A DNA stretch of 32,450 bases, from positions 1 to 32,450 of the forward strand of contig SVGO01000017.1 in assembly GCA_015056305.1 (NCBI GenBank), read 5' to 3'. The DNA is from Clostridiales bacterium. GTDB taxonomy: Bacteria; Bacillota; Clostridia; Christensenellales; Aristaeellaceae. Below, piece by piece: positions 1 through 8,765 of this stretch. The first letter of the stretch is position 1. Each line of letters starts with the position of its first letter. The translations under genes and the position numbers were made by a program. The notes beneath the pieces were generated by a model, which was given only the letters and a program-made list of their open reading frames with translations, was not told the origin of the DNA and did no database searches.

Positions 1-48
1 CCCACTTTTTTACTTCATGAGTTTACCGGGATGCAATAACCGTTTGAA

Positions 49-1038
49 TTACTGCATGTCCAGGATCTGCTGATAGAGCGCAGCCTGAGACTTGGTGTTC
101 TTCTCGATGGTCTTCTGGCAGGCGGCAGCCCACAGAGCCTTATCCTCGTTGGAAACTTCCACGATGGAAACGCCCTCGGCCTTCAGCTGCTCAAGGACCT
201 CAGCCTCAGCCTTCGCAGACAGCTCAGCATTGAAGTCGGACGCATACTGCGCGGCTTCCATGATCCAGCCCTGCTGCTCAGCAGACAGCTTATTCCAGCC
301 GTTGTCGGTGATAACAATCTGGATAGCGCCCAGGGTGTGGCCGTCCAGGATGAAGTGCGGAGCGACCTCCGGGAAAGCGTTGGACTTGTAGTTCGCGGTC
401 GGCTGCTCAGCGCCGTCGACGACGCCGGTCTGCAGAGCAGAGTAGAGCTCGGTGAAGGAAACGATGGTCGGGTTCGCGCCGAGGTCCTCAACCATGCCGC
501 GCATGACCGGGTCGTCGGAAACGCGGATCTTCTTGCCCTTCAGGTCCTCGATCTTGTTGACCGGGAAGTTGGTGAAGAAGTGACGGAAGCCTTCCTCGCC
601 GTAGCACAGGCCGCGCAGCGGCAGGCCGATGGTCTGCGGCTCAGCCAGGAACTCGTCAGCCAGCTCGCTGTTGGCGAAGTTCCAGAAGTGCTCGCGGGAC
701 ACGAAGGTGTACGGGATGGACAGGAGCATCGCCTTCTGGCAGCCGTAGCTGGTCAGAGCGAACGCAGAGATACGGGAGATGTCGACGGTGTCGCCGCCCA
801 TCAGGATGCCGTCAAGGACCTGAGCCTCGGCGCCCAGAACGCCGTTGGCCTGGATGTCGATGATGACTTCGCCGCCGGAGAGCTCTTCCACCTTGGTCTT
901 GAAGGCGGTAGCGGTCTGGCCAACGATGGTGTCGAGCGGGTTGACCTCAGCGTAGGTCAGGGTCACCGGATCAGCCATAGCAACGGCGCAAGCCGCGACC
1001 ATAACCAGAGCCAGCACGAGAGCGAGAAGCTTCTTCAT
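49..1038 (-). CDS. dctP: TRAP transporter substrate-binding protein, DctP family
   Basis: 329 aa; signal peptide MKKLLALVLALVMVAACAVAMA; DctP-like motifs (GKKIRVSDDPVMRGMVEDLGANPT, ELYSALQTGVVDGAEQP). SD aggagg upstream of ATG. Confidence 0.93.
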   Translation of the reverse strand: MKKLLALVLALVMVAACAVAMADPVTLTYAEVNPLDTIVGQTATAFKTKVEELSGGEVIIDIQANGVLGAEAQVLDGILMGGDTVDISRISAFALTSYGCQKAMLLSIPYTFVSREHFWNFANSELADEFLAEPQTIGLPLRGLCYGEEGFRHFFTNFPVNKIEDLKGKKIRVSDDPVMRGMVEDLGANPTIVSFTELYSALQTGVVDGAEQPTANYKSNAFPEVAPHFILDGHTLGAIQIVITDNGWNKLSAEQQGWIMEAAQYASDFNAELSAKAEAEVLEQLKAEGVSIVEVSNEDKALWAAACQKTIEKNTKSQAALYQQILDMQ

Positions 1039-1286
1039 AGTAGGTTCCTCCTAACATATTACCGGCGAAGGGCAAAATAACTCCCGCCGATTTGTTGGAT
1101 TTATCATAACATACGCAACTGCCCATTGTCTAGACTGCATCAATGGTTTTTACGAAATTTTATCAGGTTAACCCGAATATCTATAAATACGCGGCCGTTT
1201 TCGGAAATCGTCTTGCATTTCTCCATCGTTTATGTCAGAATACTGTCATTCTCATCGCTGCACGGCGATCCGTTCAGGAGGCTTCC

Positions 1287-1826
1287 ATGCGCACCGAAAC
1301 CCTCACCGCTCACGTGCGGATCAACGCCCGCATTTTCCGCCGCTTCGCGCTCTTTGACACCTTCCGCCTTAAGCGCCGCTGGATCTCCCCGGCCGTATTT
1401 TCCGTGATTTTCCTCGTCTTTTCCTTTGCCTGCATGGCAAGCGGCAAGGATCAGGCACAGCTCATCGGCACAGTTCTTCAGTTTGTCGGCATTGGCCTTC
1501 CGCTGTGCTATGTGCTGGCCTTCCTCGTTCAGGTGCACGATCAGTGCAAGCGTCTGGGACTGAAGGTCCTCCGCCCGGCCTACACGCTCAATTTCGCGGA
1601 CAGCGAGCTGCGCATCATCAACGACATGGCCCAAGAGCCCGAGGTGAAGCTCGCTTACACTTCGCTTCATGGCGTATGGCGCGGGAGCGGCGCCTATTAC
1701 ATCTACGCCGCTCCCGCGCGCGCTTTCATTCTGCCGGACGGACAGTATCCCCTTTCCCCCGCCCAGATGTGGGACTTTTTCAAGGGAAAGCTCAAGCCCG
1801 GCACGCTCCACGGCAGAAAGCCGTAA
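1287..1826 (+). CDS. YcxB-like membrane protein
   Basis: ATG at 1287 preceded by caggagg; two hydrophobic segments followed by a soluble C-terminal region (FADSELRIINDMAQEPEVKLAYTSLHGVWRGSGAYYIY) as in YcxB-like proteins. The tracked ORF start at 1143 is too far upstream. Confidence 0.65.
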   Translation: MRTETLTAHVRINARIFRRFALFDTFRLKRRWISPAVFSVIFLVFSFACMASGKDQAQLIGTVLQFVGIGLPLCYVLAFLVQVHDQCKRLGLKVLRPAYTLNFADSELRIINDMAQEPEVKLAYTSLHGVWRGSGAYYIYAAPARAFILPDGQYPLSPAQMWDFFKGKLKPGTLHGRKP

Positions 1827-1864
1827 TCTGGATTCCCGATCATCTTCTATCAATACTGCTGCAT

Positions 1865-1900
1865 AAAAGGCGGCGCGGATACACTCCGCGCCGCCTTTTT
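1865..1900. terminator. bidirectional Rho-independent terminator between convergent genes
   Basis: Hairpin aaaggcggcgcgga-tacac-tccgcgccgccttt with A-tract on one side and T-tract on the other. Confidence 0.85.
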
Positions 1901-1952
1901 ATGACTGAACAAAAACAGGACAGGCCGAAGCCTGTCCCATTGGATAACCGGA

Positions 1953-3032
1953 TTAGTCGATGTAGTTGACAACCACAGCAGCGTCGGTCGCCGGAGTGGC
2001 GTCGATCGCGTTGGAAACCGCCACGGTGCCGGCCTTGATGCCTTCGAGCAGCGCATTGTACTCCTCGACGGTGAAGGTCTTGAAGCCCCAGGAAGTCTCA
2101 GCAGTCGGCAGGCCGACGAACTCGCCGGCGCTCAGGTCGAGGGTCTCGATCTTGCCGCCGATGGTCGCCCACTCGCCAGCGTAGAACTTGGCCAGCGCAG
2201 CCTCGGTCGCGTTCTGCAGCTGCTTCATCGCGGAGGAGACGAACGGGTTGTAGCCGTAGTCAGCCACATACGCTTCGCCCAGGTAGTGCTGGTCGACGTC
2301 AACGCCGATCACGAAGCCCTTGTGCGCCAGAGCAGCCTCAACAGCAGAGGTCCAGATGCCGCCGCCGCAGGCAAAGACGAGCTCGGTGCCGTTGGAGTAC
2401 CAGCCGTCCATCTTGGCGGTGATGTTGGCATCGCCGAAGAACTGGCCGCCGTAGGTGTAGTTGATCTCGATAGCATTGCCCAGCTCAACAGCCGCAGCGT
2501 TCGCGCCCTGCACGAAGCCGTAGCCATAGCGCTGCACGGCCGGAACCGCCATGCCGCCCAGGAAGCCCAGCTTGGTGTAGCCGTCCTTCACAGCCGCATA
2601 GCCGGCCAGATAGCCCGCCTGCTCCTCGCCGAAGACAGCGCAGTACAGGTTAGCCAGCGGATCGGTGCCCAGGTCGCCCGCGGACACGTCGATGGCGATG
2701 AAGCTCACGTCCGGATACATCTCCTGAGCCTGAGCGACAGTCGCGCCGAACAGGTAGCCCGGCAGCACGATGACCTTCGCGCCATCGGTCACAGCCTGGT
2801 CGATGGAGCCAAGGCGCTCGTCGTCGGAGTCAGCGGCCGGCTGATAGTACTGGTAGCTCAGGTTGTTCGCGGTGGCATACGCCTCCACGCCCTGCCAGCA
2901 GGCCTGGTTGAAGGACTCGTCGTCGATGGTGCCCACGTCGGTGACCAGCGCGATCTCGGCAGCATTGGCCGGGACGGCGAAGATCGCCAGCATGGCGACC
3001 AGGACGAGGATCATGGAAAGAAGCTTCTTCAT
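1953..3032 (-). CDS. BMP family ABC transporter substrate-binding protein
   Basis: 359 aa; signal peptide; ALVTDVGTIDDESFNQACWQG motif, typical of the BMP/Med family. Confidence 0.93.
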   Translation of the reverse strand: MKKLLSMILVLVAMLAIFAVPANAAEIALVTDVGTIDDESFNQACWQGVEAYATANNLSYQYYQPAADSDDERLGSIDQAVTDGAKVIVLPGYLFGATVAQAQEMYPDVSFIAIDVSAGDLGTDPLANLYCAVFGEEQAGYLAGYAAVKDGYTKLGFLGGMAVPAVQRYGYGFVQGANAAAVELGNAIEINYTYGGQFFGDANITAKMDGWYSNGTELVFACGGGIWTSAVEAALAHKGFVIGVDVDQHYLGEAYVADYGYNPFVSSAMKQLQNATEAALAKFYAGEWATIGGKIETLDLSAGEFVGLPTAETSWGFKTFTVEEYNALLEGIKAGTVAVSNAIDATPATDAAVVVNYID

Positions 3033-3131
3033 GGTATGTTCCTCCTCAAGTCGATATTATGTGCCATACAGCACAACGTCAATTGTATTATATCATTGCC
3101 CACTGTCATTTGCAAACAGTTCTTTGCACAA

Positions 3132-4007
3132 TCAGTATTCCTTTTCCCCGGTAAAGCCTCGTCCCAGCGCTTCGTGCACGTCGCATACCGTCACAAAAGC
3201 GTGCGGATCGATTTCCGCCACGATCTTCTTGAGTCTGGGTGCCTCTGTGCGCGAGAGGATACAGATCAGCGTGCCCACAGGCTTTCCGGAGTATGTGCCC
3301 TCTGCCATCAGGCGCGTGCAGCCGCGGTCAATGTCGCGGTGAATCCTTCTGACAATCTCCTCGGAGTGATTGGAAATGATCATGAACTGCATCGCCGTAT
3401 TGAATCCCTTGATCACCAGATCCATGGCTTTCGTGGCAACAAACAGCGTGATCAGCGCCCACAGGCCTGCCGTCACGCCAAAGACCAGCGCAGCAACGAG
3501 CACGACAGCCGCGTCGATGATCAGCAGAACCGTGGGAATGGACAGAAAACCGATCACATGATGAATCATCTTCGCCGCCATATCCGTGCCGCCGGTCGTC
3601 GCGCCCGCGCGCACAACCAGCCCCAGTCCCAATCCCATCAGCGCGCCGCCGAAAATCGACGCCAGCATCACATCACCGGCCAGATCACTTACTGGAATCA
3701 CGTCGATAAACAGCGACATCAGCGTCATCGAAATGAACGAGCGCGCGGCAAACCGCCAGCCCACTGTCCGCCAGCCCAGCAGAAACAGCGGCAGGTTGAT
3801 CAGGAAGCTGAGCGTGCCCACCTTCAGCGGCAGGAAGCTGGCAAGCACCGTCGATATGCCCGTCACGCCGCCCGGCGCCAGATCATGCGGCAGGAAGAAT
3901 TTTGCAAATGCCCAGCCCGCCAGAAACGTGCCCAGTGCAATCAGCGCATAATCCTTGATCATCTGTCCGCCTTCTTTGGCAAAATTGATTTCCCGGAGTT
4001 TCATCAT
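3132..4007 (-). CDS. YitT family membrane protein (DUF161/DUF2179)
   Basis: 291 aa; multiple TM helices; GLGLGLVVRAGATTGGTDMAAKMIH motif and C-terminal DUF2179-like domain. Confidence 0.92.
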   Translation of the reverse strand: MMKLREINFAKEGGQMIKDYALIALGTFLAGWAFAKFFLPHDLAPGGVTGISTVLASFLPLKVGTLSFLINLPLFLLGWRTVGWRFAARSFISMTLMSLFIDVIPVSDLAGDVMLASIFGGALMGLGLGLVVRAGATTGGTDMAAKMIHHVIGFLSIPTVLLIIDAAVVLVAALVFGVTAGLWALITLFVATKAMDLVIKGFNTAMQFMIISNHSEEIVRRIHRDIDRGCTRLMAEGTYSGKPVGTLICILSRTEAPRLKKIVAEIDPHAFVTVCDVHEALGRGFTGEKEY

Positions 4008-4062
4008 GATGTTTTCCTCTTTTCATAGGGCCGTCCTTGGCCCGTCCTATCTTTGCCCAAAA

Positions 4063-4089
4063 AGAAGCAGGGATATCATCCCCGCTTCT
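4063..4089 (-). terminator. Rho-independent terminator downstream of mazF
   Basis: agaagc...gcttct stem; followed on the minus strand by tttttggg. Confidence 0.7.
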
Positions 4090-4107
4090 ATCTGGCATTC
4101 ATTGATT

Positions 4108-4455
4108 CTATGACGGCATGCCCAACGCCGCCAGCAGCGCACGATTGACCCGTGCAAGCGAAAGCCCCTCGATATGCCCTGCCTTGGCGCGAAGCCGCCG
4201 TTTTTCCAGCGTGCGGATCTGCTCGCACAGCACCAGCGAATCCCGCTCGAGCCCGCTCTCCTGCGCCGCGATCCACACATGCGTCGGCAGGTCGTTTTTG
4301 CTGAGCTTCGACGTCATCGCCGCGCAGATCACCGTCGGCGAAAACCGGTTGCCCCGATCGTTCTGCACGATGAGCACCGGGCGCACGCCGCCCTGCTCGC
4401 TGCCCATCACGGGATCCAGGTCCGCAATAAAGATATCGCCGCGTACAACCTCCAT
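4108..4455 (-). CDS. type II toxin, PemK/MazF family (NdoA-like)
   Basis: 115 aa; MEVVRGDIFIADLDPVMGSEQGGVRPVLIVQNDRGNRFSPTVICAAMTSK is characteristic of MazF/NdoA. Confidence 0.95.
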   Translation of the reverse strand: MEVVRGDIFIADLDPVMGSEQGGVRPVLIVQNDRGNRFSPTVICAAMTSKLSKNDLPTHVWIAAQESGLERDSLVLCEQIRTLEKRRLRAKAGHIEGLSLARVNRALLAALGMPS

Positions 4456-4518
4456 GATCTCACAACCCAGTCAATCATCATGGAGCCGCTCCCCGCTGCT
4501 TCATTCTATGCGCAGCGA

Positions 4519-4570
4519 ACCTCATCCGTCAGTCCTTTGGACTGCCACCTTCCCCAGAGGGGAAGGCTTA
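4519..4570. repeat. dispersed palindromic repeat, copy 1
   Basis: acctcatccgtcagtcctttggactgccaccttccccagaggggaaggctta; reverse complement of the same family is at 23202-23250. Confidence 0.75.
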
Positions 4571-4627
4571 GTTTCTTCAGCATCTCCGTCAGGCCATGAA
4601 CCTCTTTGCTCTGTCAATTGCCTTTGA

Positions 4628-6115
4628 TCATTCAATCCTAAGCATATCGCACACGTCCCACGCCGTCACCGCGCGGCTGCCGTGTTTTTTGCTTGCGTCC
4701 TCGCCCGCGATTCCGTGATAGTAGGCGCCCGCGCGCGCCGCGTCATAGGGCGTCATCCCCTGCGCCATCAGGGCAGCAATCACGCCCGTGAGCACATCGC
4801 CGCAGCCGCCGGTGCCCATCGCATCGCAGCCGGTGACGTTCATGGCCACGTCCTCGCCGCGTGCGATCACCGTCGTCGCGCCCTTGAGCAGCACGCAGCA
4901 ATCCATATCCTGCGAGAGCTGCTGCGCGTATTCCACAGGCGACGCGACAATCTCTTCGACCTCCGCACCGCACATCCTCGCCATCTCGCCCGGATGCGGG
5001 GTCAGCACGGTATTCGCACCAACCTTTGCTTTATGTCTGGCAAGCAGATTCAGCGCGTCCGCGTCAATCACCTTCGGGATGTCGCTGACGACGAGCTGCG
5101 AGATCGCGCGCCACGCGCCCTCGTCCGTGCCGATGCCCGGGCCGATCGCCAGTGCGCGCTTGCCCTGCGCCAGCCGATACAATTCCATCGCTGCTCCGGC
5201 ATCCAGCGCCGAGCCCGTGCAGACCACCTTTGCCATCGCGCACGGCACAAGATTCTGCATCGTCAGCCTGACCGGCGCGCAGCACGCCGCCGTCACCAGA
5301 CCCGCGCCGCTGCGCAGCGCTGCCTGCGCACTCAGGCACGCCGCGCCTGCCATGCCTTCGCTTCCCGCGATCAGCAGCACATGGCCGAACGTCCCCTTGT
5401 GCGCATCCCTCGCGCGAATGGGCAGCAGCGCCCGCGCGTCCTCGCGTTCGAGCACCTCGATGCCCTGTGCGCCGTCCCATTCCGGCAGAATACCGATATC
5501 GCTGACGATCAGCTCGCCCGCAAGCGCCCTGCCCGGGAAGAGCAGGTGGCCATGCTTGGGCCTATGGAACGTCACAGTCGATGCCGCATGCACAGCCTCT
5601 CCCAGCGCCTGTCCCGTCGCGCCGTCCACGCCGGAAGGAATATCCACCGCGATCACCGGCAGTCCGCTCTCGTTCATCCGCTGCACGGCCGAAAGCGCCG
5701 CGCCCTCCAGCGCGCGCGACAGCCCCGTGCCAAAGAGCGCATCGACCACAGCTGCGCAGTCCGCCGGAATCTCAGGCGCCTCGCCGTAGAGAATCGTCAT
5801 GTTCGCGCCGCAGACATTGAGCAGGCAGGCATTTGTTCCCGCGTCGCCCTTCATCTTCGCCGGGCTCGACAGCAGCCATACGTCCGCTTTGCCGCCGCGC
5901 TGCATCCAGATTCTCGCCGCCGCGCATCCGTCGCCGCCGTTATTGCCGCCTCCACAGATAAACAGCACCCGGCCGCCCTTGGGCGCATAGCGCTCCACGC
6001 AGTCCACAACCGCCTGCGCGGCATGCTCCATCAGCAGGATCGACGGATACTGCGTTCCATCCAGAAACGCGCGCTCCATCTCCTGCATGTCCTGCGGAGA
6101 AATCGTGTGCAGCAT
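4628..6115 (-). CDS. nnr: bifunctional NAD(P)H-hydrate epimerase / ADP-dependent NAD(P)H-hydrate dehydratase
   Basis: YjeF_N (ICGGGNNGGDGCAAARI) plus carbohydrate kinase domain (HKGTFGHVLLIAGSEGMAGAA, NVTGCDAMGTGGCGDVLTGVIAALMAQG). ATG at 6115 with aaaggagg SD. Confidence 0.95.
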   Translation of the reverse strand: MLHTISPQDMQEMERAFLDGTQYPSILLMEHAAQAVVDCVERYAPKGGRVLFICGGGNNGGDGCAAARIWMQRGGKADVWLLSSPAKMKGDAGTNACLLNVCGANMTILYGEAPEIPADCAAVVDALFGTGLSRALEGAALSAVQRMNESGLPVIAVDIPSGVDGATGQALGEAVHAASTVTFHRPKHGHLLFPGRALAGELIVSDIGILPEWDGAQGIEVLEREDARALLPIRARDAHKGTFGHVLLIAGSEGMAGAACLSAQAALRSGAGLVTAACCAPVRLTMQNLVPCAMAKVVCTGSALDAGAAMELYRLAQGKRALAIGPGIGTDEGAWRAISQLVVSDIPKVIDADALNLLARHKAKVGANTVLTPHPGEMARMCGAEVEEIVASPVEYAQQLSQDMDCCVLLKGATTVIARGEDVAMNVTGCDAMGTGGCGDVLTGVIAALMAQGMTPYDAARAGAYYHGIAGEDASKKHGSRAVTAWDVCDMLRIE

Positions 6116-6142
6116 ACGCAAACCTCCTTTGTGGGGAAAACG

Positions 6143-6244
6143 ATAGGGCTGCCGCCCTATAACCCGCCTGGGGATTTCATCCCCAGACCCCTTCTTCGCT
6201 TCGCGGCTGCTTGAAGCAACCAATCATGGCAAACTTCGTTTGCC
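6143..6244 (+). repeat. modular palindromic repeat element, A-B-C-D order
   Basis: atagggctgccgccctat / ctggggatttcatccccag / accccttcttcgcttcgcggctgcttgaagc / ggcaaacttcgtttgcc; modules recur at six other loci. Confidence 0.8.
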
Positions 6245-6333
6245 ATAGAAAAAGGAAAGATACGCCAAATCTCATATACAACCCCGGGTCCAGGGCCGTG
6301 AGGCCTTGGTGGTTTCAAGGGGGTTATGGGGTT

Positions 6334-6381
6334 CCTAGGGGAGTTAAGGGGGGAAACCCAAATCCCCCCTACTCCCCTAGG
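6334..6381. repeat. long inverted repeat (hairpin/cruciform)
   Basis: cctaggggagt-taagggggg...cccccct-actcccctagg; perfect 11-bp outer arms plus G6/C6 inner arms. Confidence 0.85.
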
Positions 6382-6438
6382 CCTCAGCGGAGCGCGCATC
6401 CGCGCCGCAGGCAAAATCATTCCCTACCAAACTATCAT

Positions 6439-6819
6439 TTATCCTTCAATGACCACAAACGCCATCGCGCTATCTCCCTCGTGCGTCAGTGACAGGTGGA
6501 CGTCTGTTCCGCCCAACGCTTCAAAACGCTCCTTCGCCGCTTCGTGCAGCACGATCCCCGGCTTCCCCGCCTCGTCGTGCGTCACCTCGATCGTCCAGGG
6601 CATGATCCCTCGAATGAACCCCGTGCCCAGCGCTTTGGCGACTGCTTCCTTCGCGGCAAACATCGCCGCCGCGCTCTGCGCCCGGGCGTTTTCTTTTTTC
6701 TCCAGGTATGCGCGCTCGCTTTCAAAAAACACGCGCTCGTAAAAGTGCTCTCTCTGTATCGCCTTGTCCATCCGCGATACCGCACATAAATCCGTGCCGA
6801 TGCCGATGATTTTAGACAT
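6439..6819 (-). CDS. acpS: holo-[acyl-carrier-protein] synthase
   Basis: 126 aa; MSKIIGIGTDLCAVSRM, FAAKEAVAKALGTGF, HLSLTHEGDSAMAFVVIE motifs. Confidence 0.96.
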   Translation of the reverse strand: MSKIIGIGTDLCAVSRMDKAIQREHFYERVFFESERAYLEKKENARAQSAAAMFAAKEAVAKALGTGFIRGIMPWTIEVTHDEAGKPGIVLHEAAKERFEALGGTDVHLSLTHEGDSAMAFVVIEG

Positions 6820-7591
6820 AGCCCATAATCCCCCGTACGGACACGTCCGCTGCCAGCACTTCCCGGCTCACGCCATCATCACCCATCACCAGCAGCGAGC
6901 CGTTCTCGGTGATGCCCTGCGCCGTGCCGGTGTACGTCCCGTCAAGACCGATCACCTGCACCCGCTGTCCGATCGTCGCCGAGCGCATGCAGTACTCGCG
7001 CATCATCTCATCGTCCGTAAGCGCCGCTGCGCGCTCATATTCCTCCAGGAACGCGCGCACAATCGCGCTCCTGCTCACACGCCTTCCCGTCAGCAGATCC
7101 AGCGACGACGCTGTGTGCACAATCTCCTCGTCAAACGCTGTCTGGTGCACATTGATGCCCACGCCCGCGACAATGCTCTCCACGCACTCCTGCGTCGCAT
7201 CCATTTCCAGCAGCAATCCGCACACCTTGCGCCCCCCGATCACGATGTCGTTGGGCCATTTGATCCGCGCATCTAACCCGGTCTCCCTTTCGATCGCCTT
7301 CGCTACAGCCAGCGCCAGCATCAGCGATGTCTTCGCCACCTGTGATGGATGCACTTGAGGCCGCACGATCAGCGACATGAAGATGCCCTCGCCCGCCGGC
7401 GAGATCCATCCGCGCCCGCGTCTGCCGCGCCCCGCCGTCTGCGTGTCGGCGAGCACCAGCGTGCCATGCCTGACCCCTTCGCGCGCAAGCATCCTCGCCT
7501 GCCGGTTGGTGGAGTCCGTTTCATCATAATAGACGATCTCGCATCCGGCCCATTTCGCATCAAGGCCGCGCTGAATCTTTTCCTTGGTCAT
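6812..7591 (-). CDS. birA: biotin--[acetyl-CoA-carboxylase] ligase
   Basis: DETDSTNRQA, TQTAGRGRRGRGWISPAGEGIFMSLIVRP, KWPNDIVIGGRKVCGLLLE motifs; ATG at 7591; stop overlaps the acpS start by 8 nt. Confidence 0.95.
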   Translation of the reverse strand: MTKEKIQRGLDAKWAGCEIVYYDETDSTNRQARMLAREGVRHGTLVLADTQTAGRGRRGRGWISPAGEGIFMSLIVRPQVHPSQVAKTSLMLALAVAKAIERETGLDARIKWPNDIVIGGRKVCGLLLEMDATQECVESIVAGVGINVHQTAFDEEIVHTASSLDLLTGRRVSRSAIVRAFLEEYERAAALTDDEMMREYCMRSATIGQRVQVIGLDGTYTGTAQGITENGSLLVMGDDGVSREVLAADVSVRGIMGYV

Positions 7592-7620
7592 TTCTTCCGC
7601 CTCCGAGGGAGAGGGGTACG

Positions 7621-7685
7621 TTGGGCTATCGCCCAAACCCATCTGGGGATTTCATCCCCAGACCCCTTCTTCGCTTCGCGCCTGT
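7621..7685 (+). repeat. modular palindromic repeat element, A-B-C
   Basis: ttgggctatcgcccaa / ctggggatttcatccccag / accccttcttcgcttcgcgcctgttt. Confidence 0.75.
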
Positions 7686-7820
7686 TTTCAGATATTCTGC
7701 TTCATATTGTAGCAAAAAAGCACGGCGCTTGCAAGGCGCCTGCCCCTCTCCTTGCCAAATCCAACCATATCCATTATAATGAAATCAAATTTGGTTACCC
7801 TAGTGCCAAAGGAGATCAGT

Positions 7821-8765
7821 ATGCAGCATTCCAACGCCATTCTCTCTGCGCTCAAGCAGAATATTGCGAAAGTTGTCGTCGGCAAGGAGGACGTCGTCGA
7901 GCTCCTGCTCACGGCCCTTCTGTGCGAGGGTCACATCCTCATCGAGGACGTGCCCGGCGTGGGCAAGACCACGCTCTGCTCCGCCCTTGCGCGCTCCCTG
8001 TCCTGCTCGTTCAAGCGCATTCAGTTTACCCCGGATATTACTCCCTCGGATATCACCGGCTACACCGTCCCCAGCATCACCGGCGAGATGCAGTATCGTC
8101 CCGGCGCAATCCTTTCTCAGATCGTCCTCGCCGACGAGATCAACCGCACCTCGCCCAAGACCCAGAGCGCGCTGCTTGAGGTCATGGAGGAAAAACAGGT
8201 CACCGTCGACGGCGTCACCTATCCGCTCTCGCGCCCCTTCATGGTGCTCGCGACGCAGAATCCTGTCGATTTCGTGGGCACCTATCCCCTGCCGGAAGCG
8301 CAGATGGACCGCTTCTTCATGCGCATCTCCATCGGTTATCCCTCCGTCGAGGATGAGATGGACATTCTCGAGCGCTACTGCGGCGCATCCACGCCCATGC
8401 AGCAGATCGGCGCCGTCTGCTCCAGCGAGGATGTGCTCGCCATGCAGCAGCAGGTCAAAAATACCTACGCCTCCCCGGAGGTGCGCGCCTATATCGCCTC
8501 CATCTGCGCCGCCACGCGCAATACGCCCTATCTGACCCTGGGCGCCAGCACCCGCGCCGCTATCGCGCTTGTGCGCGCCGCACAGGGCAATGCGCTGCTG
8601 TGCAGCCGCGACTACATCATCCCCGAGGACGTGCAGCGCATGGCTGCGCCCGTGCTCTGCCATCGCTTTGTCCTCTCCGCCGATGCGCGCATGCGCGGCT
8701 ATACCGAATCGCAGGTGCTCTCCGAGCTCATGGCCGGCGTCCGCATCCCTGTGAGGCTCAAATGA
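7821..8765 (+). CDS. MoxR family AAA+ ATPase
   Basis: Walker A EDVPGVGKTTL, Walker B VLADEINRTSPKTQSALLEVMEE; ATG at 7821 with ggag SD. Confidence 0.95.
   Translation: MQHSNAILSALKQNIAKVVVGKEDVVELLLTALLCEGHILIEDVPGVGKTTLCSALARSLSCSFKRIQFTPDITPSDITGYTVPSITGEMQYRPGAILSQIVLADEINRTSPKTQSALLEVMEEKQVTVDGVTYPLSRPFMVLATQNPVDFVGTYPLPEAQMDRFFMRISIGYPSVEDEMDILERYCGASTPMQQIGAVCSSEDVLAMQQQVKNTYASPEVRAYIASICAATRNTPYLTLGASTRAAIALVRAAQGNALLCSRDYIIPEDVQRMAAPVLCHRFVLSADARMRGYTESQVLSELMAGVRIPVRLK

Noticed and set aside
2286-4028. 580-aa plus-strand ORF
   Set aside because: Antisense to well-supported BMP and YitT genes; His/Arg/Gln-rich shadow translation with no SD.
4682-6214. 510-aa plus-strand ORF
   Set aside because: Antisense shadow of nnr; Arg/His-rich composition typical of GC-rich complement frames.
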